Source of the DNA: Alexandriicola marinus
GTDB lineage: Bacteria; Pseudomonadota; Alphaproteobacteria; Rhodobacterales; Rhodobacteraceae
Length of the DNA: 64,000 bases
Reading direction: 5' to 3'
Assembly: GCF_004000435.1 (NCBI RefSeq)
Contig: NZ_RBVZ01000005.1
Location: forward strand, 1-64,000
Below are positions 42,283 to 52,100 of the stretch, one piece after another. Both the position numbers and the translations under genes were made by a program. How positions within the stretch are numbered: position 1 is the stretch's first letter; each line of letters begins with the position of its first letter. Below the pieces are notes generated by a model, which worked only from the letters and a program-made list of their open reading frames with translations, had not been told where the DNA came from and searched no databases.

Positions 42283-43257
42283 ATGTCGGACGCGGTGAAA
42301 GGCCTGCTGGCGCTGGTGCTGGCCAATGTGATCTGGGGCCTGTCCTCGATCTTCTACAAGCATTTCGCGACCGTTCCGCCGCTGGAACTACTCAGTCACC
42401 GCACGATCTGGTCGTTCGCATTCTTCGCGCTTGTCCTGATGATACAGGGCCGGCTGCGCGAGGTGCCGCGCGCCTTTTCCAGCCTGCGCAAGGCCGCGGT
42501 GATCGTGCTGGCGATGGCGTTGATCTCGGTCAACTGGTTCCTGTTCATCCGGGCGATCCAGCTGGAGAGGGCGCTTGAGGCCAGTCTCGGCTATTACATC
42601 TTTCCGCTGGTCTCTGTCGTGATGGGCGTCATCGTCTTTGGCGAAGCGATCGGCCGCGCCAAGGTCGCGGCGTTCCTGCTGGCGGCGCTTGCGGTCGGGG
42701 TCCTGACCGTCGGGCTTGGGGCGGCGCCGATCATTTCGATCAGTCTGGCCCTGACCTTTGGCGCCTATGGCGTCATCAAGAAATTCTCGACGCTGGGCCC
42801 GGTCGTCTCGGTCACCGCGGAGGTGGCGGTTGTCGTGCCGCTGGCGCTGGTCTGGCTATGGGGCGTCCATGTGCTGGGCTGGACGGGGATCACGGGACAG
42901 AACCTTGCGCTCTTCGGATCGGCCCTGTCCGAAAGCCTTCTGCTGATGGCGTCGGGGCCGATCACGGCGGGTCCGCTGATCCTGTTCAGCTATGCCTCGC
43001 GCAGGCTGACGCTCGCCACGGTTGGTCTGACGCAATACCTCAACCCGACGTTGCAGCTGATGGTGGCGGCTCTGGTCTTCGCCGAACCGCTGACCCGCTG
43101 GCATGCCGTGGCGTTCCCGCTGATCTGGACCGCACTTGCGATCTATTCCTGGGGTGTGCTGCGTCAGGAAAGGGCGCGGCACAGGGCCGTTTCCAGCGCC
43201 GCGCTTTCAGAGACGACCGTGACGAACTCCAGCATGGAGCGGTCTGCGAACCCCTGA
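42283..43257 (+). CDS. rarD: EamA-family transporter RarD
   Basis: A 324-residue protein with ten helices of the drug/metabolite transporter superfamily. The N-terminus KGLLALVLANVIWGLSSIFY and the first-loop HFATVPPLELLSHRTIWSF match RarD, and ISVNWFLFIRAIQLERALEA and SLGYYIFPLVSVVMG follow. The last helix is LTRWHAVAFPLIWTALAIY. RarD was named for chloramphenicol sensitivity, but the real substrate is not known. The gene's 3' end overlaps the convergent LOG-family gene by 94 bp, so the last 31 codons are also coding on the other strand. Confidence 0.82.
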   Translation: MSDAVKGLLALVLANVIWGLSSIFYKHFATVPPLELLSHRTIWSFAFFALVLMIQGRLREVPRAFSSLRKAAVIVLAMALISVNWFLFIRAIQLERALEASLGYYIFPLVSVVMGVIVFGEAIGRAKVAAFLLAALAVGVLTVGLGAAPIISISLALTFGAYGVIKKFSTLGPVVSVTAEVAVVVPLALVWLWGVHVLGWTGITGQNLALFGSALSESLLLMASGPITAGPLILFSYASRRLTLATVGLTQYLNPTLQLMVAALVFAEPLTRWHAVAFPLIWTALAIYSWGVLRQERARHRAVSSAALSETTVTNSSMERSANP

Positions 43258-43721
43258 TCGACCACGTGATCCAAAAGCGCCACCAGCGGCTGCCAATATC
43301 CCTTGGTGTCGAGCAGGAAGATCGGCTTGCCATGCAGGCCCAGCTGCGCCCATGTCAGGACTTCGAAGAATTCGTCCAGCGATCCCGCGCCGCCGGGCAG
43401 CACGATGATCGCGTCGGAATTCATGAACATCACCTTCTTGCGCTCGTGCATCGTCTCGGTGACGATGAAACTGTCCAGTTCGCGGCGGCCGACCTCGCGT
43501 TCGAACAGGTGGATCGGGATGACGCCAAAGGTGCGCCCGCCGCCCTCTTGTGCGGCCACCGCGACCCGGCCCATCAGCCCCACATCGCCCGCGCCATAGA
43601 CCAGTTGATAGCCGTTGCGCGCCAGAAGAAGCCCCGTCTCGCGGGCGGCCTCGGCATAGGCCGGGTCGGTCCCGTCGCGCGAGCCGCAATAGACGCAGAC
43701 AGAGCGGTTGATTGCGGCCAT
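43164..43721 (-). CDS. LOG-family (TIGR00730) Rossmann-fold hydrolase, cytokinin riboside 5'-monophosphate phosphoribohydrolase type
   Basis: A 185-residue protein with family motifs: VCVYCGSRDGTDPAYA at the N-terminus, VYGAGDVGLMGRVA, the MHERKKVMF and PGGAGSLDEFFE (residues 109-120) catalytic motifs. The usual PGGxGTxxE has Ser in place of Thr. LOG enzymes hydrolyse nucleoside 5'-monophosphates of the cytokinin type; in bacteria the role is often housekeeping nucleotide removal. Its 3' end overlaps rarD by 94 bp tail to tail. ATTCC-AGG-type purines (GGAGGAATTCC) precede the ATG at 43721. Confidence 0.88.
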   Translation of the reverse strand: MAAINRSVCVYCGSRDGTDPAYAEAARETGLLLARNGYQLVYGAGDVGLMGRVAVAAQEGGGRTFGVIPIHLFEREVGRRELDSFIVTETMHERKKVMFMNSDAIIVLPGGAGSLDEFFEVLTWAQLGLHGKPIFLLDTKGYWQPLVALLDHVVDQGFADRSMLEFVTVVSESAALETALCRALS

Positions 43722-43765
43722 GGAATTCCTCCGGAGTTCTGCGTCACAAGGACTGACAAACGCTT

Positions 43766-45985
43766 TTGACCGCTCATAAAGCCATTGCTATTGTCCCTCA
43801 ACCGCGCAGGCGGCAAAAGGGGCAGGCCCCGCGGTCTGGGGATGACGTCGGAGGTCGGATATTGGCGATATCGCAAGGGATGCGCTTGGCGCTTGGCGCC
43901 GGGGTCGCGGCTGTGGTCGTGATTTCGGGTGTGCTAGTCCTTCGGGACAGCGGCTCTGCGCCCGACCCGATCGAGGAGGTGTCGGCCACGCAGCCGGATC
44001 CCGCGCCCGATGCGGTGCCGCCGACAGATACCGCAGCTCCCCCGACGCCCGAGCCGGACCCCGATCCCGAAGAGACGGCACCGCCGCCGCAGGTCGCCGC
44101 GCCCTCGTTCGATGCCGTTCGGATCGAGCCTGATGGCACTGCCTTCGTCTCGGGCCGCGCGGGGGCAGGGGACACCGTTGCGATCCTCCTCGATGATACC
44201 CCGTTGGTCGAGGTCGTCGCCGATGCAGGTGGCGCCTTTGTCGAGATCCTGTCGCTGGGTCTCTCGACCGCGCCGCGGATGTTGTCGCTGCTGGCCGATC
44301 CGGGCGGGGCGGAGGTGATTTCGGAACAATCCGTGATCGTCGCACCCTCCATCGTTCCGCCCGCCGAGCCGGTCGAGATCGCCGAAGCTGCCGAAGCTGC
44401 CGGGGACGCGCCCCTGCCGGAGCCCGCCGGCTCTGAGCCGGACACGACCCTTGAGCCCGAGGCGCCGCCGGTCGAGGCCGCGCCGGATATCGAGATCGCC
44501 GAGGCGCCGCCGGTCGAGGCCGCGCCGGATATCGAGATCGCCGAGGCGCCGCCGGTCGAGGCCGCGCCGGATATCGCGATCGCCGAGGCCGCGCCCGATC
44601 AACCCGACGCGGAAACGACAGAGCCCACGGTCGACGACCTTGCCGACGCCGATCCCACCCCCGCCGCAGAGGATGAGGTGACAGCCCCGGGTGACCCTCA
44701 GACCGAGATGGCGGAGGCGCCGGACACCGGTGCAGATGAGGGAGAGGCGGTCGTCTCGGTCGTCGAAGAACCTGCCGAACCGGTCGAGGCCGCACCTGTC
44801 GAGGCCACTCCGCAGACCGAGATGGCAGAGGCAGCCGCCGCCGAACCAGTGGCCGAGCCTGAACCCGCGCCAGAGGCGGACACTATCGCCAGCGCGCCTG
44901 CAGAGGATACTCCGCTTGCCGAAGCACCGCGCGATGACGCCATGGCGGAGCCTGCCGCGCCCATGCCTGCGCCCGTCGCTGACGAAGCGCCGGCTGAACC
45001 GGCGGCCGAACCCCAGCCCGAGCCTGCCGCGCCCACCGAGCTTGCCGAGGTGACACCTGAACCTGATCCGGTGCCGGAACCGGAGCCCTTGTCGCAGCCC
45101 GACCCGGCGTCGGAGACGGAACCAACCCCAGCGACGGAATTGGCCGAGACTACGTCCGAGCCGCCGCAGCCCGAGGTGGTGGCCAGCCTCGATACCGCGT
45201 TGACGGCCACGCCAGAGGCTCCGGTCACGGCCGAGACCGGCGGCGCGGAAGAAGCGGCGACCCCGGCCCCGGCTGCCACCACCGCCGGGGCGCTGACGCC
45301 GGTGCCCGAGCCCGACACGGTTGATCCCGATCTCTCGACCCCGCCGGTAGTGGCCGATGGCGCGCCAAACATCGCTGGGCTCGACTCCGCGCCCGCAACT
45401 CCGCCGCCGCTCTTGATGGTGGATGATCAGGGCGTGCGCGTTCTTCAACCCGCGCCTGCCTCGGGGGCCGAGCCGGGGCGGATCGCCACGGTCGCGCTCG
45501 ATACCATCACCTATGATGCCTTGGGCAATGTCTTTGCGGCCGGTCGCGCGCGGGCGGGGGTGGCCGTCAGGCTCTACCTCGACAACACGCCGGTGGGCGA
45601 CGCTGCCGTCGGGCGCGATCGCACATGGTCGACTGAAATCACGAACATCGCGCCGGGCATCTATTCCCTGCGGGTGGATGAGCTGGATGCCGTGGGCGCG
45701 GTTCTTGGCCGGATCGAGACCCCGTTTCTGCGCGAGGAGCGCGAAACCATCGCCGCCGTCATGGCCGAGGATACCGAACGCGCCGATTTCAGCGTCGCGG
45801 TGCGCACGGTCCAGCCGGGCAACACGCTCTGGGCCATCGCGCGGGAACGTTATGGGCAGGGCATCCTCTATGTCGCGGTCTACGAGGCCAACAAGGACCT
45901 GATCCGTGACCCCGACCTGATCTATCCCGGGCAGGTATTCCGCCTGCCGGTGCTGGACACGCCCGAGCCCGCCACTGCGCAATAG
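43766..45985 (+). CDS. membrane-anchored LysM protein with long Pro/Ala/Glu-rich linker
   Basis: A protein of about 739 residues with an N-terminal membrane anchor (LALGAGVAAVVVISGVLVL). A first beta-sandwich-like part (about 110-190, VRIEPDGTAFVSGRAGAGDT) is followed by a very acidic Pro/Ala/Glu linker of about 350 residues and a second copy of that module (VALDTITYDALGNVFAAGRA). The C-terminal LysM domain is RTVQPGNTLWAIARERYGQG with YVAVYEANKDLIRDPDLIYP. LysM binds peptidoglycan, so the linker probably spans the periplasm. The start is uncertain: TTG at 43766 has AAGGA upstream, and an ATG at 43880 would give MRLALGAG. The linker contains a 42-bp tandem repeat. The Atm1-type gene follows 87 bp downstream. 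Confidence 0.75.
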   Translation: MTAHKAIAIVPQPRRRQKGQAPRSGDDVGGRILAISQGMRLALGAGVAAVVVISGVLVLRDSGSAPDPIEEVSATQPDPAPDAVPPTDTAAPPTPEPDPDPEETAPPPQVAAPSFDAVRIEPDGTAFVSGRAGAGDTVAILLDDTPLVEVVADAGGAFVEILSLGLSTAPRMLSLLADPGGAEVISEQSVIVAPSIVPPAEPVEIAEAAEAAGDAPLPEPAGSEPDTTLEPEAPPVEAAPDIEIAEAPPVEAAPDIEIAEAPPVEAAPDIAIAEAAPDQPDAETTEPTVDDLADADPTPAAEDEVTAPGDPQTEMAEAPDTGADEGEAVVSVVEEPAEPVEAAPVEATPQTEMAEAAAAEPVAEPEPAPEADTIASAPAEDTPLAEAPRDDAMAEPAAPMPAPVADEAPAEPAAEPQPEPAAPTELAEVTPEPDPVPEPEPLSQPDPASETEPTPATELAETTSEPPQPEVVASLDTALTATPEAPVTAETGGAEEAATPAPAATTAGALTPVPEPDTVDPDLSTPPVVADGAPNIAGLDSAPATPPPLLMVDDQGVRVLQPAPASGAEPGRIATVALDTITYDALGNVFAAGRARAGVAVRLYLDNTPVGDAAVGRDRTWSTEITNIAPGIYSLRVDELDAVGAVLGRIETPFLREERETIAAVMAEDTERADFSVAVRTVQPGNTLWAIARERYGQGILYVAVYEANKDLIRDPDLIYPGQVFRLPVLDTPEPATAQ
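44459..44584 (+). repeat. 42-bp tandem repeat, three copies, inside the LysM protein gene
   Basis: Three consecutive 42-bp units (starts 44459, 44501 and 44543) encode EAPPVEAAPDIEIA; copies 1 and 2 are identical and copy 3 differs by one residue (DIAIA). The identity at DNA level indicates recent duplication and probably length variation of the periplasmic linker among strains. Confidence 0.9.
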
Positions 45986-46072
45986 CGCCTCGGCACTGGT
46001 CTTTCCCGGCTGGCCCGCCTACCTATGGAGGCCAGCCGGATTTGCCGGCCTGATCACCCGCCTGGAGGCCTG

Positions 46073-47896
46073 ATGCGCCGACTTCCCAAGACATCTGCCA
46101 ATCTCGACGGGGCAAAGGTCTCGGGCTGGCGCACGATCCGCAAGGTCGTGCCCTATCTCTGGCCGGAGGATGAGCCGGTCATGAAGGCGCGTGTCATTCT
46201 GGCCGTGGCGATGCTCGTTCTGGCCAAGCTGATCGCCGTCTCGACGCCGCTGTTCTTCAAATGGGCCGTGGATTCGCTTGGCGATCCGACGGAAGTCCCC
46301 GGCGGGATGCTGGCAATCGGGGCCGTGGGGATCACGATCGCCTATGGCGTGTTCCGGCTGATGAACGTGGGCTTCCAACAGTTGCGCGACGTCTTCTTTA
46401 CCCCCGTCGGTCAACGGGCGCTGCGCAAGCTGGCCTCGGAAACCTTCATGCATATCCATCGTCTGTCGATGCGCTATCACATCACCCGCAAGACAGGCGG
46501 GCTGAGCCGCGTGATCGAACGGGGCGTGAAGGGTGTGGATTTCCTTCTGCGATTCATCCTGTTCTCGATCGGTCCCCTGATCCTCGAGTTGCTGCTGATC
46601 ATGGGCGTGCTCTTCGTTCTGTTCGATGCGTGGTACCTTGCCGTCGTGATCGTGACGATCGGCGTCTACGTCTGGTTCACCTTCAAGGTGACCGAATGGC
46701 GGGTGAAGATCCGCAAGGTGATGAACGATCAGGACACGGACGCGAACCAAAAGGCGATCGACAGCCTGCTGAATTTCGAGACGGTCAAGTATTTCGGCGC
46801 CGAAAGCCGCGAAGCCGAACGCTATGACAGCGCGATGAAGGCCTATGCCGAGGCCGCGATGAAGACGAATTATTCGCTGGCCTTCCTGAACTTCGGGCAA
46901 TCCTTCCTGATCACCTCGGGTCTGGTGATCGTCATGGTTCTGGCCGCGATCGGCGTGCAGAACGGCGCGCTGACCGTGGGCGATTTCGTGATGGTCAACG
47001 CCTACATGATCCAGATCACGATGCCGCTGAATTTCCTCGGCACCGTCTACCGCGAGATCCGGCAGGCGCTGATCGACATGGGAGACATGTTCGACCTTCT
47101 CGAACAGCCCGCCGAGGTCACCGACAAGCCCGGCGCCAAGTCGCTCGAGGTGCGCGGCGGTGAGGTGGTTCTGGATGACGTGGTCTTCGGCTATGAGGCC
47201 GCCCGGCCCATCCTCAAGGGCGTCAGCCTGCGCGTGGGTCCGGGCGAAACCGTGGCCATCGTGGGCTCCTCCGGCTCGGGGAAATCGACGATCGGGCGGC
47301 TCTTGTTCCGGTTCTATGACGTGGTGGACGGGTCCCTGCGGATCGACGGACAGGACGTGCGCGATGTCACGCAGGAAAGCCTGCACGCGCAGATCGGCGT
47401 TGTGCCGCAGGATACGGTCCTGTTCAACGACACGATCCTTTACAACATCGCCTATGGGCGCGCCGATGCCACGCGGGCCGAAATCGAACAGGTCGCCAAG
47501 GCCGCCAAGATCCACGATTTCATCCAGAGCCTGCCCAACGGCTATGACACGGCTGTGGGTGAACGCGGGCTCAAGCTGTCGGGCGGCGAGAAACAGCGCG
47601 TGGGCATTGCCCGCACGCTGCTGAAGAACCCGCCGATCCTGCTGCTCGACGAGGCGACATCGGCGCTCGACACCGATACGGAACGCGAGATCCAGTCCGA
47701 GCTGAAGGCGATGGGCAAGGGCCGGACGGTTCTGACCATCGCGCATCGCCTGTCGACCGTGGCCGATGCCACCCGCATCGTCGTGCTGGAAAACGGCGTC
47801 ATCGTCGAAGAGGGGACGCATGACGCGCTTCTGGCCTCGGGCGGGCGTTATGCGCAGCTGTGGAACCGTCAGCAATCCGAGGATGAGGCGGCCTGA
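46073..47896 (+). CDS. Atm1/ABCB7-type ABC exporter (membrane and ATPase domains fused)
   Basis: A 607-residue half-transporter. Six helices in the N-terminal part include HRLSMRYHITRKTGGLSRVI, a family motif of heavy-metal-tolerance/Atm1 exporters, and YFGAESREAERYD follows. ATPase motifs are GSSGSGKST, LSGGEKQRVGIA and ILLLDEATSALD. Atm1-type proteins export glutathione-linked metal or sulfur compounds and matter for Fe-S biology and metal tolerance. The gene acts as a homodimer. GGAGGCCTG lies ahead of ATG 46073. It is downstream of the LysM gene; co-transcription is possible. Confidence 0.9.
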   Translation: MRRLPKTSANLDGAKVSGWRTIRKVVPYLWPEDEPVMKARVILAVAMLVLAKLIAVSTPLFFKWAVDSLGDPTEVPGGMLAIGAVGITIAYGVFRLMNVGFQQLRDVFFTPVGQRALRKLASETFMHIHRLSMRYHITRKTGGLSRVIERGVKGVDFLLRFILFSIGPLILELLLIMGVLFVLFDAWYLAVVIVTIGVYVWFTFKVTEWRVKIRKVMNDQDTDANQKAIDSLLNFETVKYFGAESREAERYDSAMKAYAEAAMKTNYSLAFLNFGQSFLITSGLVIVMVLAAIGVQNGALTVGDFVMVNAYMIQITMPLNFLGTVYREIRQALIDMGDMFDLLEQPAEVTDKPGAKSLEVRGGEVVLDDVVFGYEAARPILKGVSLRVGPGETVAIVGSSGSGKSTIGRLLFRFYDVVDGSLRIDGQDVRDVTQESLHAQIGVVPQDTVLFNDTILYNIAYGRADATRAEIEQVAKAAKIHDFIQSLPNGYDTAVGERGLKLSGGEKQRVGIARTLLKNPPILLLDEATSALDTDTEREIQSELKAMGKGRTVLTIAHRLSTVADATRIVVLENGVIVEEGTHDALLASGGRYAQLWNRQQSEDEAA

Positions 47897-47977
47897 GTGC
47901 CCCATTGACACCGCGATTGCCGATCGATCCGTCCGGGTGTAGTGACTTGATCATCCTCTAGTTCCGGAGCCCTTCCC

Positions 47978-49165
47978 ATGCCGTTTTTCCGCCTGGCCCT
48001 GACGCTTGGGCTCCTGTCCACCGTTGGCCCTTTCGCCATCGACATGTACCTGCCCGCCCTGCCGCGGATCGAGGCGGCGCTCGATGCGAGCGTTGCCGAA
48101 GTGCAGATGACGCTGACCGTCTATTTCGCGGTCTTCGGGATCAGCCAACTGTTCTGGGGGCCACTCTCTGACAGATACGGCCGCAAGGGGCCGATCTTCG
48201 TCGGGCTGGGTATATTCGCGCTGGCCTCGGTCGCCTGCGCCATGGCGCCGACGATCGGATGGCTCCTTGTTTTCCGGGGGCTTCAGGGGATCGGCGCGGC
48301 GGTGGTGATGGTGACCCCGCGCGCGATCATCCGTGACCTCTATACCGGGCCGCAGGCCACCCGGCTGATGGCGCTCGTGATGCTGGTGATCTCGGTCTCG
48401 CCGATGCTGGCACCGTTGGCGGGATCGGGCCTCATGGTCCTGGGCGACTGGCGGCTGATGTTCTGGGCGCTGGCGGTCGCGACCGTGCTGAGCATCTTGC
48501 TCACCGGCTTTGCCCTGCCAGAGACCCTGCCACCCGAACGCCGCGTCCCGATCCGGATCCGCACATTGATCAGTGGCGCGCGGATCCTCATGACCGACAG
48601 CACCTTCATGGGGCTGACCATGGTGGGCGCCTTCGGGTTTTCCAGCTTCTTCGTCTTTCTTGCCTCGGCCAGCTTTGTCTATACCGGCCAGTTCGGCCTC
48701 AGCCCGACGCAATTCTCGCTCGCCTTCGCGATCAACGCGATCGGCTTTTTCGGGATGAGCCAGATCGCTGGCCCCGTTACCGAGCGGTTCGGCCTCCTGC
48801 CGGTCATCCGTGTCGCGGTTCTGGGCTTTGCGGCGTTCAACCTGACGCTGCTGGCGATCGTGGTATCGGGGGGCGGCACGCTGCCGGTGATCGTCGGAAT
48901 GCTCTTTCTGGGCAATGCCTGCCTCGGTCTGGTGATCCCCACGACGATGGTGGCCGCACTTGACCCCCACGGTCAGATGGCCGGTCTGGCGTCGTCGCTG
49001 GGCGGGACGCTCCAGATGGTGACGGGCGGGCTGATCGTCACTCTTGCCGGGCCGTTCTTCGACGGCACCGCGCTTCCCATGGTGGCTGCGATTGCCGTCT
49101 GTTCGGTCCTTGCTCTGACGCTGGTCGTGACGATCCTGCCGCGCATCGCACGCGCGGCCGTCTAG
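47978..49165 (+). CDS. Bcr/CflA-family multidrug efflux MFS transporter
   Basis: A 395-residue major-facilitator transporter with 12 helices. The first helix reads LGLLSTVGPFAIDMYLPALP, which is the Bcr/CflA family mark. QLFWGPLSDRYGRKGPIFVG is the loop 2-3 motif, and FRGLQGIGAAVVMVTPRAII with RDLYTGPQATR is also typical. It would export drugs or metabolites by proton antiport. It converges with the RND operon, with 30 bp between the stops, and may be monocistronic. Confidence 0.88.
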   Translation: MPFFRLALTLGLLSTVGPFAIDMYLPALPRIEAALDASVAEVQMTLTVYFAVFGISQLFWGPLSDRYGRKGPIFVGLGIFALASVACAMAPTIGWLLVFRGLQGIGAAVVMVTPRAIIRDLYTGPQATRLMALVMLVISVSPMLAPLAGSGLMVLGDWRLMFWALAVATVLSILLTGFALPETLPPERRVPIRIRTLISGARILMTDSTFMGLTMVGAFGFSSFFVFLASASFVYTGQFGLSPTQFSLAFAINAIGFFGMSQIAGPVTERFGLLPVIRVAVLGFAAFNLTLLAIVVSGGGTLPVIVGMLFLGNACLGLVIPTTMVAALDPHGQMAGLASSLGGTLQMVTGGLIVTLAGPFFDGTALPMVAAIAVCSVLALTLVVTILPRIARAAV

Positions 49166-49195
49166 CCGCGGTCAGCCGGGCAGGGGCCTGCGCGC

Positions 49196-52100
49196 CTATT
49201 CGGCGGCGCGCAGGGGAGTGATCGGCAAGGCTGCGTCCGCGATCTCGTCCTCGTCGGCCCAGATCAGCTCGGGCGCCTTGATCCGCTTGGCCTCGCGGGC
49301 CAGAGCCCAGTCACGCGCCGCGCGACTCGACCGGCCCAGCGACAGCTTGGCCAGCAGTTGCGCAAGCCAGCGGGCATAGGTGGTGATCCAGACCCGCAGC
49401 GCCAGCATCGCGGGCGTGAAGATCAGCGTCAGGACTGTCGCGATGCCAAGGCCGAAGACAACGGCCGTGGCCAGCTGCTTCCACCACAGGGCTGTCGGCG
49501 AATCGATCGTGTAGCCGCCGTTGATGAAGTCGAGGCTCAGCCCGAACATCATCGGCGCGAGGCCCGCCATCGTGGTGATCGTGGTCAGAAGCACGGGGCG
49601 GATCCGCGCCTCGGCCGTGCGCACGATGGCCTCGGTCCGGGGCATGTAGAGCCGGTATTCCTGATAGGTGTCGATCAGAACGATGTTGTTGTTCACCACG
49701 ATCCCGGCAAGCGCCACGATCCCCGTGCCCGTCATGATGATCGAGAAGGGCTGATCCATCACGACCATCCCGATCAGAACGCCCGTCGTGGACAGGACAA
49801 CGGCCAGAAGGACGAGGATCGAGTTGTAGACCGAATTGAACTGGGCCAGCAGGATGATGAACATCAGCCCCAGAGCGCCCATGAAGGCGGTGGCCAGGAA
49901 TTGCTGGCTTTCGGCCTGATCTTCCTGATCGCCCGTCCATTCCCAGGACACCGATCCCGCGAAGGGCGAGGTGTCGAGCCATTCGGTCAGGGTCGCGATC
50001 CGTTCGTTGGGATTGACAGGTTCCCGGGTCAGCGATCCGTCGGCCACGCCGTCCGTGATCGTGCTGTCACTGTCCGCGACCTCCGCGGTCACGATCCGGG
50101 TATCGCCGGTTTCGGTGTCGGTGATCTTGACGAGGTTCATCTCGACCGCGGCCTTCACGTCGAAATAGCGCTCCTGATCGATGCGGTCGATCTGGGCCAG
50201 TTTCTCGACCGGTTCGCGCGTGACGAAATTCGACAGGGGCACCAGGCCCGATGGCGTGCGCACCCGAAGCGTATCAAGGGTTGACAGCACGCGATCTTCT
50301 TCCGGCAGACGGACGCGGATCTCGATCTCTTCGTCAGAGCTGTCGACGCGCATGGTATCGAGCAGGAGCCCCCGCGTCACCAGCTGCACCATGCCGCCCA
50401 CCGTGGCCACGTCCGCCCCATAGCGGCCGGCTTTTTCGACATCGACGTCGATCTGCCAGTCGATGCCCGGAAGGGGCAGGGTGTCTTCGATCAGGATCAG
50501 GCCTTCGGTCGCCTCGAACTGGGCAAGGGCTGTCTGGGTCGCCGCCTGAAGCTCTTCCCAATTGTCGCCCGTCAGCCGGAGGTGCACCGGCTTCGACGAG
50601 GCCGGTCCCATTGCAAGGTTCAGGATCTCGGTCTGGATCCCGGGGATCGTGTCCAGTTCGGCCTGAAGCTTCGAGATGATGACGTCGCCGTCCAACTCTT
50701 CCAGCGGAACCCCGGTCTCGCGGGAATAGGCGGGACGGTCATCCCATGGAACCAGCTCGATCTGCAGCTGGCCAATTGCATCGCCGGGGCCGCCGGCGCC
50801 GGCGGTGTTCGAGTTCAGGCCCCCGTCGCCCGCAAAGGCAAAGATGCTCTGGATGCCGGGCTGGGCCAGCGTGATCTCTTCGGCCTGGCGGACCAGTTCG
50901 TCCTTTTCCTCGAGGCTGAGGTTGCCACGCGCCTGAACATAGACGATCGCCTGTTCGGGCTCTGTCGTGACGAAGAATTCGACGCCGTTGTTGTTCTCGC
51001 CGAAGAAGCTGAAGACCGAGACGACGAAGAAGCCGACAGCCGCGATCGAGACGAGCGGCATGATCGGGTTGCCGGTGATCAGGGCGATGAGACGGCCGAA
51101 GATCGTGCGCCGGTAACCGGCGCGGATCCGCTTCTGCCGGCGTTCGATCCGGGCCGAGCTCATGGTGATCGAGGTCAGGATCGCACCGACGAGGAACAAC
51201 ACGATGCCGGGAACGGATGCGCGCAATCCGTCGGTCTGGACCGCGCCGCCAGACAGGTAGGCGGGGTTGAGTGTCAGCATCGCGCCCATGAAGACGACAG
51301 CCATCGCGACGGGAACCAGTGCCGCGCGGATCACCCAGGGCAGGTGGGCGCGCATCCAGTTGGCCGTGCGCTCGAACGAGCGGCTCATCCGGCCGGTCAC
51401 ACCGCCCAGAACCGGCAGATAGACCAGCGCCACGACCAGCGAGGCCGACAGCACGAAGATCAGCGTCACGGGCAACATGCCCATGAACTGCCCCGGGACG
51501 CCGGGCCAGAACAGCATCGGCAGGAAGGCGCAGAGCGTCGTCGCCGTGGACGACACGACGGGCCAGAACATGCGTTTGGCCGCCTCGACATAGGCGTGCA
51601 TCGGGCCCGAGCCCTCGCTGATGCGCTTGTCGGCATATTCGACGACCACGATCGCCCCGTCGACGAGCATGCCGACGGCAAGGATCAGGCCGAACATCAC
51701 GATGTTCGAGATCGTGATATCCATGACCGCCAGAAGGGCGAAGCACAGAAGGAACGATGTCGGAATCGCAAAGCCCACCAGAAGCGCGGGACGCGGCCCG
51801 AGGGCCGCCAGCACGACGATCATGACCAGCGCGATGGCCGTCAGAACCGAACCTTCAAGCTGGCTCACCATCGAGGCTACATTGCGGCTCTGGTCGTTGG
51901 ACGTGCCCACATCGATCGCGGCGCGCAGTTCCTCGGGCCAGGTCGCGACTTCGGCGTCGACGGTCTCGCGAACGAGAGTGGCGGTGTCGATCAGGTTGAA
52001 GCCCTTGCGCTTGACCACCTGCAACGCGACCGTGGTCTCGCCGTTGTAGCGGGCTGTGGAGGTGCGGTCTTCGAAGGTGAGCGAAATGGTCGACAGATCG

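Noticed and set aside
43934-45982. 682-codon open frame on the minus strand opposite the LysM gene
   Set aside because: Its Arg/Gly-rich sequence mirrors the Pro/Ala/Glu repeats of the real gene, and the LysM and anchor motifs on the plus strand are convincing.
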